Of a DNA stretch of 41,431 bases, positions 26,561-34,787 are shown one piece after another. Numbering within the stretch: position 1 is the first letter of the stretch; each line of letters starts with the position of its first letter. A program made the translations under genes and the position numbers. The notes beneath the pieces were generated by a model. The model was not told the DNA's origin. It worked only from the letters and a program-made list of their open reading frames with translations, and made no database searches. The DNA lies in contig DAOOJE010000034.1 of the NCBI GenBank assembly GCA_035384965.1, forward strand, positions 1 through 41,431, written 5' to 3'. This DNA comes from JAAYVZ01 sp035384965. Its GTDB lineage: Bacteria; Acidobacteriota; Thermoanaerobaculia; Thermoanaerobaculales; Thermoanaerobaculaceae.

Positions 26561-27145
26561 ATGGGTAGCTGGCTCGTCGCGATGGGGGTACTGGCGCTGG
26601 CCGGGCTGGTGGCCGGCCTGCTCGTACTGCAGGCGCGCCAGCGGCGGCAGGTGAGCGCCCTCCTCGCGCGCCTGGAAGAGCTGGAGGCGCGCTGGGCGGC
26701 GGTGGCGATGCCGCCGGTCGGGCCGGCGGCGAGCGCATCCACGTTGACGCCAAGCGGCGACGTGCTGGCGGGCATGACGAGCCATGTCGCACGAATCGTG
26801 CAGAGCGGCGGCGGCACGACGCGGTCCCTTGCGGACCAGGCCATTTTCTGCGTCTACCGCCACCTGACGGAAAGCATCACGCCCAACACGCTCGCGGACG
26901 AACTCCATGTCTCGCTGCGCACCCTCGAGCGCGGGCTCGCGGTCGCCCTCGACTGCACCCCCAGCCAGCTCATCCTGGCGATGAAGATGCGCGAGGCCCG
27001 GCGGCTGCTCGAAAGTGGCGAGTGCCGGGTCGCCGAAGTGGCCGACCGCTTGGGGTTCGCCAACGCCTTCCACTTTTCGCGCCGGTTCAAGTCGTTCTAC
27101 CGGACCAGCCCTTCAGAGCTGCGCCAGGTGGCGGCCCGCCGCTGA
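26561..27145 (+). CDS. Membrane-anchored AraC-type DNA-binding protein
   Basis: 194 residues. A single N-terminal transmembrane helix (about 4-25, LVAMGVLALAGLVAGLLVL) is followed by a short Arg/Glu-rich coiled coil (residues 26-46) and a linker. An AraC/XylS helix-turn-helix domain follows (about 95-192; ITPNTLADELHVSLRTLERG, MREARRLLES, LGFANAFHFSRRFKSFY). There is no periplasmic sensor domain. The DNA-binding part closely resembles that of the preceding gene (shared HVSLRTL, MREA-RLL, HFSR), suggesting duplication. AGGAGG (26552-26557) lies only 3 bases before the ATG; GTG 26558 is a less likely start. A -10-like TATCCT (26491-26496) just after the upstream stop may give extra transcription. 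It could act as a heterodimer partner of its neighbour; this is inference. Confidence 0.82.
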   Translation: MGSWLVAMGVLALAGLVAGLLVLQARQRRQVSALLARLEELEARWAAVAMPPVGPAASASTLTPSGDVLAGMTSHVARIVQSGGGTTRSLADQAIFCVYRHLTESITPNTLADELHVSLRTLERGLAVALDCTPSQLILAMKMREARRLLESGECRVAEVADRLGFANAFHFSRRFKSFYRTSPSELRQVAARR

Positions 27146-27225
27146 GGTCTCGCCCCCGGCCGCCCGTCCCCCTCCGCCCGCCCCGCCCGGCCGGCCGAGA
27201 ATCGAGGTTCATTGCAGCGGCTGCT

Positions 27226-27247
27226 CGAGCGGCGCTCGCTGGTTTTC
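27226..27247 (+). terminator. Weak hairpin with short T run after the AraC gene
   Basis: CGAGC, loop GGC, GCTCG (27226-27238), followed a few bases later by TTTT (27243-27246), in the gap between two convergent genes. The stem is short, so the terminator call is weak. Confidence 0.25.
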
Positions 27248-27279
27248 CCTCGGCGCGGGACGGCGGGAGAGGGCGGCCG

Positions 27280-27750
27280 CTACTCGGAGAGGAAAACGTT
27301 GCGCGCGCTGGCGAGATCCATGATCCGGGCCAGGTGGTGCCGGTCGGCCTTGCCGAGGTTTTCGAGGAGCTGGCCGATCTCGGGGTTGGCCTGCCGCAGG
27401 ACCTGGCGGAAATGATACTCGGCGGCGGTGTTCTCGAGCTGGAAGGCGAAGGCGATCGCCTCCTCGACCGTGGGTGGAGTCGGCTGGGCGCGGAGCCGCT
27501 CCACCTGGGCGCGGGTGGCGAACAGCTCCCCGAGGTCCAGCTCGATTTCTCCGAACTGCTTGGGGTTTGCGCGCACCAGCCGCCGCTGGAACTCGATGAG
27601 GTTCGCATGCGACGCCTCGTCGGCGGCCAGCGCGGCGAAGGCCGACGAAGCCTCAGGATCGCCAGCGAAGCACTGGGCGAAATACGAGTAGAGGTCCCCC
27701 ATCAACCTCTCGAACTCGGCGAGAGGTCGCAGCGCGCGATCGACGTGCAT
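27280..27750 (-). CDS. Ferritin-like (rubrerythrin-type) protein
   Basis: 156-residue, all-helical protein without signal peptide. Four-helix ferritin-like pattern with candidate di-iron ligands: FERLMGDLYSYFAQ, DEASHANLIEF (E-x-x-H), AFQLENTAAEYHF and ADRHHLARIMDL (H-x-x-x-I type). The two Glu/His-bearing repeats resemble rubrerythrin-like di-iron carboxylate proteins, but there is no rubredoxin Cys domain. A role in iron or peroxide handling is inferred from the fold. No good ribosome site precedes the ATG at 27750. It lies 58 bases after the EF-hand gene on the same strand and is probably the last gene of the exporter operon. Confidence 0.7.
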   Translation of the reverse strand: MHVDRALRPLAEFERLMGDLYSYFAQCFAGDPEASSAFAALAADEASHANLIEFQRRLVRANPKQFGEIELDLGELFATRAQVERLRAQPTPPTVEEAIAFAFQLENTAAEYHFRQVLRQANPEIGQLLENLGKADRHHLARIMDLASARNVFLSE

Positions 27751-27808
27751 GGTCCGCCATCCATCCTTTCAAATGGTGGCAAAGCGAAAAAGGAGGGAGC
27801 TTCTTCCC

Positions 27809-28318
27809 TCATCGCAGGGTCGACAGGAGCGTGCCGTCCGCCAGGGCCGCGCGCAGCCGTGCGAGCTCCCCCTCGTCGAGCACGCGGTTGTCGTCGCGAT
27901 CGTGGAGCCGCACCGCCTTGCCGAGCAGGTCGAGCTCGCGTTCGGAAAGCGTCTCGTTGTCGGACTCGACACGGGAAAACGCGTCCAGAAGCTCGAGCCC
28001 GACCGCGATCTCCCGGTCGTCGAGGCGGGCGTTACCCGAACGGTCCAGGAAGTCGATGATGCGGTTCGTGAGCGCCAGCGCCCGTGCCGTGGGCTTGCGC
28101 AAGCGGCCTAGGAATCGGCGCGCCATGAGCCGTTGCTGCGCGGGCGAGAGACCGCGGTCTTCGAACCGGCCGAGCACGCCGGCCAGCTCCAGCTTGCCGT
28201 CGTCGTCCAGCGCGGCCAGCGCCTTGGCAAGCTCGGGGGCCTCCTCGGACGTCGCCGCGAGAAAAACCTCGACCTGTGACCTGGCGCGCTCACCCAGCTT
28301 TACCCTCGATACCACCAT
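27809..28318 (-). CDS. Cytosolic EF-hand calcium-binding protein
   Basis: 169 residues, helical, no signal peptide. Two canonical EF-hand loops are visible: DRSGNARLDDRE and DRDDNRVLDEGE, each with acidic or polar residues at positions 1, 3, 5, 9 and a Glu at 12. A weaker third loop (ESDNETLSERE) lies between them. The N-terminal 80 residues are helical and unassigned (ALAALDDDGKLELAGVLGRF). The ATG at 28318 follows AAGGAG (28327-28332) by 8 bases. It is 38 bases downstream of the second ABC permease on the same strand. Calcium sensing or buffering is the family expectation; the target is unknown. Confidence 0.72.
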   Translation of the reverse strand: MVVSRVKLGERARSQVEVFLAATSEEAPELAKALAALDDDGKLELAGVLGRFEDRGLSPAQQRLMARRFLGRLRKPTARALALTNRIIDFLDRSGNARLDDREIAVGLELLDAFSRVESDNETLSERELDLLGKAVRLHDRDDNRVLDEGELARLRAALADGTLLSTLR

Positions 28319-28356
28319 GGCCCATGCTCCTTTCTGTCGTGCTGCAAGCTCTGCGG

Positions 28357-29511
28357 TCAGCCGTTCGTTCCGTCCGCCAGCTCCCGCCGCCGGCGCGCCG
28401 TGGCGAGCCAGGCGAGCAAGAAGTACGCCAGGGCCAGACCCCACAGCGTCATCCACTCGACCCGCACCTCGGCCAGAGTGGCGCCCATCTGATCCACCCT
28501 CAAGAAGCCGGCGATCCCCGCCGTCGATGGCAGGAGTGTCGAGACGAGGCGCAGCCAGACCGGGATGGCCTCAGGCGGCCACGAGAAGCCGGCCAAAAAG
28601 ACCGCCGGGAGCGAGCTGAACAGCAGCGCCTGGATGGCCGTCTCGCGGCGCCGGAAGAGACGGCTCGCCGCCAGGCCGAGGAAGATCGCGGCGAGCAGGA
28701 AGGGCACTGCGAACGCCGCGAGGGTGGCGGCGCGGCCGTGCCGGGGGAAGCCGAAGGCGGGCACCACGACGCCGAAGTAGAAGAGCGCGTGGGCCGCGTA
28801 CAGGGCGAAGTAGAAGGCGGCGCGCCCGAGCGTCGCGGCGAGCGGCGAGGCTGGCGGGGTGTCCTCGCCCCGCTCTCGCGCCGTGCCGGCCAGAAGCCCG
28901 ATGCCGATGAGCAGCGTCTGCTGCAGGATGAGCACCAGCACCGAGGGCACGATGTAGCTCGCGTACCCCTCGGCCGGGTTGAACAGCGGGCGCAGATGCA
29001 ACGGCACCGGGTCGCGCACGGCGCGTGCCTGCGCGTCCGAGAGCCCGGCCGCCTGCAGCCGCCGGATCTCGATGCCGGCCGAGAGCGTGCCCACCGCCTC
29101 GGCGAACCCCGTGAGCGCCTGCCGGTAGACGAGGAAGTACGCCGCGTCGGTGTAGACCCCGACCGTGGCGCGCTCGCCGCGGCGCACCGCGCGCTCGAGC
29201 CCGGCGGGGATGGCGAGGATGCCGCCGGCGCGGCCCGCCCGCACAAGCGCCTCGGCGTCGGCGAGGGCCGGCACCGCGAACCGCACCGCCACCAGCTCGT
29301 GAGCGTCCACCATCCGCACGAGCTGGCGGGAAAGCGTCGAGTGGTCGGCGTCGACCACCACGACCGGCACTTCCTTGAGCACCTCCGGCAGGTAGGGCAG
29401 GGGATAGAAGAGCGCGTACAGCACCACCGCCCCTACGAGCACGAGCAGCGCGCCGCGGTCGCGCCGCACGGCGTGCGCTTCGCCCGCGAGCGCCGACCAG
29501 AACCCTCTCAC
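28357..29511 (-). CDS. ABC-2 type transporter permease (second)
   Basis: 384 residues. An N-terminal transmembrane helix (about 20-42) is followed by a large periplasmic domain (VVVVDADHSTLSRQLVRMVD, GILAIPAGLERAVRRGE, TLSAGIEIRRLQAAG) and then five or six C-terminal transmembrane helices from about residue 190. This is the layout of ABC2-membrane-3 (YhhJ/YbhS/YbhR-like) permeases of efflux systems. The GTG at 29511 overlaps the stop of the first permease by 4 bases (GTGA). The two permeases share the segment LSRQLVRM and are likely duplicates forming a heterodimer. No ABC ATPase gene is adjacent. Confidence 0.85.
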   Translation of the reverse strand: MRGFWSALAGEAHAVRRDRGALLVLVGAVVLYALFYPLPYLPEVLKEVPVVVVDADHSTLSRQLVRMVDAHELVAVRFAVPALADAEALVRAGRAGGILAIPAGLERAVRRGERATVGVYTDAAYFLVYRQALTGFAEAVGTLSAGIEIRRLQAAGLSDAQARAVRDPVPLHLRPLFNPAEGYASYIVPSVLVLILQQTLLIGIGLLAGTARERGEDTPPASPLAATLGRAAFYFALYAAHALFYFGVVVPAFGFPRHGRAATLAAFAVPFLLAAIFLGLAASRLFRRRETAIQALLFSSLPAVFLAGFSWPPEAIPVWLRLVSTLLPSTAGIAGFLRVDQMGATLAEVRVEWMTLWGLALAYFLLAWLATARRRRELADGTNG

Positions 29512-30686
29512 GGTCGCCTCCAGAAGCGCTCCTCCGTGGCCGCGCGCCGCAGGCGGCCGAGGCTGGCCGCCGGCAACACGAGAACGAAGGCGGCAAGCGC
29601 CGCGAGCGACAGACTCGAGACTGCCGGCGGGGCGCCGCGCACCGCCTGTTCGACCATCACCCGCAGGTAGTGGGTGAGTGGCAGGAGCGCGCCCCACGCC
29701 TGCGCCGGAAGCGGCATCGCGGCCGCCGGGAAGGTGATTCCGGAAAACGCGAACGCCGGGCCGGCGAGGAACGCCGCCGCGGAGGTCGCGAAGCGCAGGT
29801 TGGCGAAGAACGCCACGAGAGCGAGCCCGACGGCCTCGACCGCCAGGACGAACAACAGCGTGCCGCCCACGATCGCGGCGAGCGAGCCGCGCAGCGGCAG
29901 CTCGAGGGCGGAAAACAGCACCGCTACCATCGCCAGGCCCATCAGCCAGAAGTGCACGGTGGCCGGCAGCAGCTTGCCGAGCACGGCTTTCCACGTCCGC
30001 CCGCCGCCGGCGGCGAGCCAGTCGGCCGCCGTGCCGTCCTTCAGTTCGGAGCCCAACGCCTGCACCGCGGCCACCAGGATGAAGACCTGCAGCATGGTCG
30101 GCAGCAGCGCCGCCAGCAGGTACGACAGGTACGACAGCTCGGGGTTGAACAACGTGTGGCGATCCATGCGCACCGGCTCGATGTGGGCGATCGCGACCTG
30201 GCGCGGCGTACCGCCGCCCTGCCGGCGGCGCAGCTCGATGCCGGCCGACAGCGTGCCCACGACGCCGCGCAGGTCGCGGCGGATGAGGCTGGCGGGCAGC
30301 AGGAGCTGGGCGTTGTAGTGGCAGACCACGGGGGCCGTCTCGCCGCGGCGGACGGCGCGCTCGAGGTCGGCCGGGACAGTCACGAGCGCATACGCCCGGC
30401 CCTCGCGGACGAGCCGCTCGCCGTCGGCCTGGGAGGCGACCGCACACGCCACGCGCATTGTCGGCGAGGCGTCGATCATCCGTACGAGCTGGCGCGAGAG
30501 CGCGGTGCGGTCGCCGTCCAGCACGACCACGGGCAGCTCGCGCGGCACGCCGTGCCAGAAGATCGCCCACAGCAGCCCAAACGCCGCCAGCGGCAGGACC
30601 ACGAGCAGCAACGAGTAGATCGGCTGCGCCGCCATGCGGCCGAGCTCGCGACGTACGGTCGCGCCGACACCGGGTCGCGCGCTCAT
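29508..30686 (-). CDS. ABC-2 type transporter permease (first)
   Basis: 392 residues with the same architecture as its downstream neighbour. The first helix is at about 22-44 (YSLLLVVLPLAAFGLLWAIF). The periplasmic domain contains VVVLDGDRTALSRQLVRMID, ALVTVPADLERAVRRGE and GTLSAGIELRRRQGG. The C-terminal membrane part runs from about residue 205 and includes FAFSGITFPAAAMPLPAQ, typical of these permeases. The ATG at 30686 lies 55 bases after the HlyD-like gene. With TolC- and HlyD-like partners it should form a trans-envelope exporter; substrates of the family range from drugs to membrane components. Confidence 0.85.
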   Translation of the reverse strand: MSARPGVGATVRRELGRMAAQPIYSLLLVVLPLAAFGLLWAIFWHGVPRELPVVVLDGDRTALSRQLVRMIDASPTMRVACAVASQADGERLVREGRAYALVTVPADLERAVRRGETAPVVCHYNAQLLLPASLIRRDLRGVVGTLSAGIELRRRQGGGTPRQVAIAHIEPVRMDRHTLFNPELSYLSYLLAALLPTMLQVFILVAAVQALGSELKDGTAADWLAAGGGRTWKAVLGKLLPATVHFWLMGLAMVAVLFSALELPLRGSLAAIVGGTLLFVLAVEAVGLALVAFFANLRFATSAAAFLAGPAFAFSGITFPAAAMPLPAQAWGALLPLTHYLRVMVEQAVRGAPPAVSSLSLAALAAFVLVLPAASLGRLRRAATEERFWRRP

Positions 30687-30741
30687 GGCTGGCGAGCGCG
30701 GGCGTCCCGGCCGCGCCGGGCGAGTGGGGGAGTCCTCTCCG

Positions 30742-31731
30742 TCATCGCGGTGAGCGGTCCCACTTCACGATGGCGCTCATCCCCGGACGGAGCCCCTCGA
30801 CCGCCGCCACAGGGCGCGCTCGCACCTCGAACGTCTTGAGGTCGAACCCGCCCTGGGCGCTCGTCGAACGCCACGTCGCGAAGTCGCCGTGCGGCGCGAT
30901 GAAGCTGACCGCCAGCTCGACGTCGCGCCCGAGTGCCGGCACGTGCGCCACCAGCCGGTCGCCGATCGACAGGCCTGCCAGGCGGTCCTCGCGTAGGTTG
31001 AACGTGACCCACACGTCGGTGAGGTCCACGATCGTGACGATCGGGTAGCCGGCTCCGACCAGCTCGCCGGCCTCGACGAGCGTGCGCCACACCTCGCCGG
31101 TCACCGGCGCCGCCAGCGTCGTCTCGGCTCGCCACGCCTCCACCTCGGCGATTGCGGCGCTGGCGCGCTCCACCGCGGCGGCCGCCGCCGCCTTGTCCTC
31201 GCTGCGCGCGCCGTTGACCGCCATCTCGTACGCTGCCTTTGCCGCTTCCTCGGCGTCGCGCGAGGCCGCGAGGTTCGCTTCCGCCTCGTCGCGCCGCTGC
31301 GCCGGCAGCACTCCGTCCCGGTGGAGCCTCTCGACCCGGACGAAGGTCTTCTCCGCCAGCTCGCGCGCGTGCAGCGCCCGCTGCCAGACCTCGCGGGCGG
31401 CGCGGATCTCCTCCTCGCGCGCTCCGGCGACCACCTTGTCGCGCACGGCCACCGCCGCCGCTCTGGCCGCCTCGGCCTGCTGCAGCCGGGCGGTGATCTC
31501 GGGGCTGTCCAGCGTCGCGACGAGATCGCCTCTGGCGATCCTTTGCCCTTCGCGCACCGCGAGCGCCGCCAGCCGCGCCGGGAGCTTGGCGGAGACGTTG
31601 ACCTGCGTGGCCTCCACCTCGCCCTGCACGAGGTCGGGGACCGGCCGCGAGCTCCACCAGGCGGCAGCCAGCAGCAGGCCCGCTGCCAGCAGCACCGCCA
31701 CCACCGCCAGGATGCGCCTTGCCGTGCTCAT
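30742..31731 (-). CDS. HlyD-type periplasmic adaptor (membrane fusion protein)
   Basis: 329 residues. An N-terminal membrane anchor (residues 7-26) is followed by the split lipoyl/barrel-sandwich halves: VNVSAKLPARLAALAVREGQ with GDLVATLDSPEI on one side and TTLAAPVTGEVWRTLVEAGE on the other. A long Ala/Glu-rich coiled-coil hairpin (about 80-195) separates them. A beta-barrel domain (VWVTFNLREDRLAGLSIGD) and membrane-proximal end follow. It bridges the inner-membrane permease pair and the TolC-like channel. Its ATG overlaps the TolC-like stop by 4 bases. Confidence 0.9.
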   Translation of the reverse strand: MSTARRILAVVAVLLAAGLLLAAAWWSSRPVPDLVQGEVEATQVNVSAKLPARLAALAVREGQRIARGDLVATLDSPEITARLQQAEAARAAAVAVRDKVVAGAREEEIRAAREVWQRALHARELAEKTFVRVERLHRDGVLPAQRRDEAEANLAASRDAEEAAKAAYEMAVNGARSEDKAAAAAAVERASAAIAEVEAWRAETTLAAPVTGEVWRTLVEAGELVGAGYPIVTIVDLTDVWVTFNLREDRLAGLSIGDRLVAHVPALGRDVELAVSFIAPHGDFATWRSTSAQGGFDLKTFEVRARPVAAVEGLRPGMSAIVKWDRSPR

Positions 31732-33152
31732 CGCTCCACCTCCACGTCGGCTCGCGCCAGCAGCTCGGGCAGCCGGTCGGACTGCCCGCTGGCCTCGAGC
31801 AGCTCGGCCAGTGCCACCACGAACTCGTACCCCGCCAGCGCCCGCTCCAGCTCCACCCGGCTCGCCGCCAGCTGGGCGTCCACGACCTCGAGCGAGGTGC
31901 CCATGCCTTCCTCGAACGCCCGGGTGCGCACCCGCAGGTTCTCGGCGGCCAGCTCGCGAGTGGTGCCGAGGGTGGCCACCAGCTCCCGCGCCGTCACGGT
32001 CTCCCGATAGCGCTTTTCGACGAGCGTCGCGATGTCGCGCCGGGCACGGGCCTCGAGCGCGCCGAGCCGCGTCTCACGCTCCCTTGCCGCGGCGATGCGG
32101 TGCTCGCGGGCGAACCCGTCGAACAGCGTGAGCGAGGCGCCCACGCCCACCGCCCAGCGGGGCTCGAGCAGCGTGAGGTCGGAGGGGTGCAGCTCGTGCA
32201 TACCGAAGACGAACACGTCCGGTAGGTAGCGTGCCTTCTCGGCCCGCTGCCCGACCGCGGCGAGCTCCCGCATCGCGCGCAGCCTGGCCAGGCCGGGGTT
32301 GGACGTCTCGGCGAGCGCCAGGAAGTCGGCCACGGGCGGAAGCGTCGAGAGCACGGCGATCGGTGACGACGCGGCGAGGTCCGGCTCGTCGGAGGAGATG
32401 AGCGCCGCCAGCGCGATCCGGGCCAGCTCCTCGTCGCGCTCGCTGCGCGCCAGCTGGCGCTCGGCTTCGGCCAGCGCCATATCGGCGTGCAACCGCTCGG
32501 CGCGGGCGATCATGCCTTCCTCTTCGAGCCGCCGCGCGTGTTGCGCATGCTGGCCGACGGCGTCCGCCGCCGCCGCCCGCACCGCGCGCGCGCGGCCCGC
32601 CAGCCGCAGCGCGAAGTAACGCCGTGCCAGCTCGCTCGCGAGCGTTTCGCCGGTGGCCCGCTCGCCGGCCTCGGCAGCGCGCAACTCGGCCCGCGCCGCG
32701 TCCTCCGCCGCCGCGAGCTTGCCGCCGGTGAACAGCGTCCAGCTCGCCCTGACGTCCGCCTTCCAGAACGTGTCGTCCTGCACGGTGAGGGAAAACGGCG
32801 GTACTGCCGCGGCCGGCACGTTGCGGTGCAGCGAGAGGATGACCTGCCGGATCGGGTCGAGGTCGATGACGATCGGCTCGTCGATCCGCGTGTAGCGCCA
32901 GCCGGCCTCGAGCTTCGGCCAGGCGAGCCCGCGCGCCGCGCCGACGTCCTCCTGCCGCAGGCGCACCTCGGCGCGCGCCGCCTGCAGCGCCTCGTTGCGC
33001 TGCCGCAGCATCGCCACGGCGTCGGCGAACGAGATCTCGCCGGCGCCTGCGAGCGGCGCGACGAGCAGGCCGCCGAGCGCGAGCGCCGGCGCGGCGCGCC
33101 GCCTCCGGCTGACTGGCTGAACGCTGGTTCGGTTTTCGCTGTGGTGCTTCAC
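31728..33152 (-). CDS. TolC-like outer-membrane efflux protein
   Basis: 474 residues. The GTG at 33152 gives a basic N-terminus and a signal peptide ending near PLAGAG. The mature part shows the duplicated outer-membrane-efflux-protein pattern: ISFADAVAMLRQRNEALQAA near the start, WTLFTGGKLAAAEDAAR with a following helical hairpin, NPGLARLRAMRELA, GVGASLTLFDGFAREHRIAA, and the helix YEFVVALAELLEASGQ at the end. It forms the outer-membrane duct of a tripartite exporter. It is first in a minus-strand operon followed by HlyD, two ABC-2 permeases, the EF-hand and ferritin-like genes. A purine-rich AGGAAAGGAAG stretch lies about 8 bases upstream as a ribosome site. Confidence 0.9.
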   Translation of the reverse strand: MKHHSENRTSVQPVSRRRRAAPALALGGLLVAPLAGAGEISFADAVAMLRQRNEALQAARAEVRLRQEDVGAARGLAWPKLEAGWRYTRIDEPIVIDLDPIRQVILSLHRNVPAAAVPPFSLTVQDDTFWKADVRASWTLFTGGKLAAAEDAARAELRAAEAGERATGETLASELARRYFALRLAGRARAVRAAAADAVGQHAQHARRLEEEGMIARAERLHADMALAEAERQLARSERDEELARIALAALISSDEPDLAASSPIAVLSTLPPVADFLALAETSNPGLARLRAMRELAAVGQRAEKARYLPDVFVFGMHELHPSDLTLLEPRWAVGVGASLTLFDGFAREHRIAAARERETRLGALEARARRDIATLVEKRYRETVTARELVATLGTTRELAAENLRVRTRAFEEGMGTSLEVVDAQLAASRVELERALAGYEFVVALAELLEASGQSDRLPELLARADVEVER

Positions 33153-33251
33153 GGGCTGACTTCCTTTCCTCGCTCCATGCTGTGGTGAGGACAGCTCCGG
33201 AGCGGCGGGCTCGTACACGGCTGCCACGGCGCTGGTGCCCGCCAGCCGCGA

Positions 33252-33280
33252 AGCGTACTCCCGTCGGGAGGCCGTGTCCA
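33252..33280 (-). promoter_or_regulatory. Promoter of the exporter operon with inverted repeat in the spacer
   Basis: On the minus strand TGGACA (33280-33275), a 17-base spacer and TACGCT (33257-33252) form a good promoter about 100 bases before the TolC-like GTG. The last 13 spacer bases (33270-33258) are CTCCCGACGGGAG, an inverted repeat centred between -35 and -10, well placed for a repressor. Confidence 0.5.
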
Positions 33281-33302
33281 CGACCTCGCGGTGGGGGCGG
33301 TG

Positions 33303-34514
33303 TCAGGCCTCGCGACCGGCGCCCTGCGGGAAGCGGGTGAGCAGCAGGACCGGCACCGCCACGAGCTGGGCCGCCATCGAAAAGGCGACGAGCCAGCCGA
33401 CCGAGAGGTCGAAGAGCAGGCCCATGAGGGCGCTGCCGAGGAACCACGCGAGGCCGTAGCCGGCGTTGAAGAGGCCGTACGCCGCGCCCCGCCGTCCGGC
33501 GGGAACGAGCTCGGCGACGGCGGCCCGCATGATCGATTCCTGGGCCCCCATGCCGACCCCCCAGCAGATCATCCCGAGCAGCACGAGCCCCGCCCCGCCC
33601 AGGAACACGAGCGGCGCGAACGCCGCGGAGGCGGCGACGACCACGGCCAGCACCGGCAAGCCGAAGCGGTCAAAAAGCTTGCCGAAGGCGAGGGCGGCGA
33701 CGGCATCCACTCCCATGGCGACGGCGTAGAGCGCCGGCGTCCAGGCGTCGGAAGCGATCCCGTCTCTGGCGAGCCGGAACGCGATGAGGGGGAAGTCCGC
33801 GTACCCTGCCGCCACCAGGGCGGCGCCGGCGAGGTAGCGCCAGTAGGCGCGGCCGAGCCCCCCGCCGTGCACCGGGGCCCGTCGTTCCAGCTGGCTCGGG
33901 TCGGGGTAGGTGATGCGCGCCGTCGCCAGCGTCAGCAGGGCGAGCGCGGCGGCGATGCCGAGGATGGCGAACGCCTGCCGGTAGCTGCCGCCGGCGGACA
34001 GGACGGCTGCGGCGATGAGCGGCCCCAGCACCGCGCCGAGCTGGTCGAGCGCCTCGTGCAGGCCGAAACCCCACCCGCGGCCGATGCGGCTTGCGGCATG
34101 GGAGAGCATGACATCGCGCGAAGGGTTGCGAATCGCCTTGCCGGTCCGCTCGGCGATCATCAGGAGCGCCGCCACCTCCCAGCGCCCGGCGAGGGCAATG
34201 GCGGGCACGGCCAGCAAGTTGAGGGTGTAGCCGAAGATCGCGATCGCCCAGTAGCGGCGCGTCCGGTCGGCGAGGTAGCCGGACGCCAGGCGCAGGCCGT
34301 AGCCGACCAGCTCGCCGAACCCGGCCACGAAGCCGACCACGGCGCCGCTCGCCCCGAGCAGCGCGAGGAACGGACCGGTGATGCTCCGCGCTCCCTCGTA
34401 GGTCATGTCGGCGAACAGGCTGATTACCCCGAGAAGGACCACGAACCCGAACGCCCGACGCCGCAGGCCGGCCTCCGCGCCGTCGAGGCGGGTTCCGGTC
34501 GTGCTCGGGTCCAT
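33303..34514 (-). CDS. MFS transporter
   Basis: 403 residues with about twelve transmembrane helices, the size of a standard major facilitator protein. The ATG at 34514 has GGAGG (34523-34527) 8 bases upstream. The first cytoplasmic loop carries GYLADRTRRYWA, equivalent to the family motif A (G-x-x-x-D-R-x-x-R-R). The central loop between helices 6 and 7 is short (PDPSQLERRAPVHGG). Other segments: GVISLFADMTYEGARSITGP, SHAASRIGRGWGFGLHEALD and PAGRRGAAYGLFNAGYGLAW. The substrate cannot be predicted. It ends about 150 bases before the exporter operon start, on the same strand, but that operon has its own promoter. Confidence 0.85.
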   Translation of the reverse strand: MDPSTTGTRLDGAEAGLRRRAFGFVVLLGVISLFADMTYEGARSITGPFLALLGASGAVVGFVAGFGELVGYGLRLASGYLADRTRRYWAIAIFGYTLNLLAVPAIALAGRWEVAALLMIAERTGKAIRNPSRDVMLSHAASRIGRGWGFGLHEALDQLGAVLGPLIAAAVLSAGGSYRQAFAILGIAAALALLTLATARITYPDPSQLERRAPVHGGGLGRAYWRYLAGAALVAAGYADFPLIAFRLARDGIASDAWTPALYAVAMGVDAVAALAFGKLFDRFGLPVLAVVVAASAAFAPLVFLGGAGLVLLGMICWGVGMGAQESIMRAAVAELVPAGRRGAAYGLFNAGYGLAWFLGSALMGLLFDLSVGWLVAFSMAAQLVAVPVLLLTRFPQGAGREA

Positions 34515-34688
34515 CGTTTTCGCCTCCTCTTGCGCCGCGGTGCCCGTCGCCAGCCGCGGCGACAGGATACCTCCGCACGATGGCCGGCCGTGCGACCACG
34601 CCTCCGGTGCGGCCGGTGCGCCGGAGGCCGCCGCGGGCCGGGCTGTGACCGCGGTCACTGCGGCCCGGCTCCTGACGCCCCGGCATGG

Positions 34689-34717
34689 TTGACACGCTTC
34701 CCCCGCGGGTCTAGGTT
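34689..34717 (+). promoter_or_regulatory. Strong -35 promoter of the small secreted protein gene
   Basis: A perfect TTGACA (34689-34694), a 17-base spacer and TAGGTT (34712-34717) precede the ATG at 34788, giving a predicted leader of about 64 bases. The 273-base gap between the divergent MFS gene and this one holds this promoter and no other gene I can see. Confidence 0.55.
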
Positions 34718-34787
34718 GACCTCACGACCGAGCCGAGAGGTGAGCCGAAGGTGGCGCCCGGGGCCTGGTCGCAGGCGGGAGGACGCA

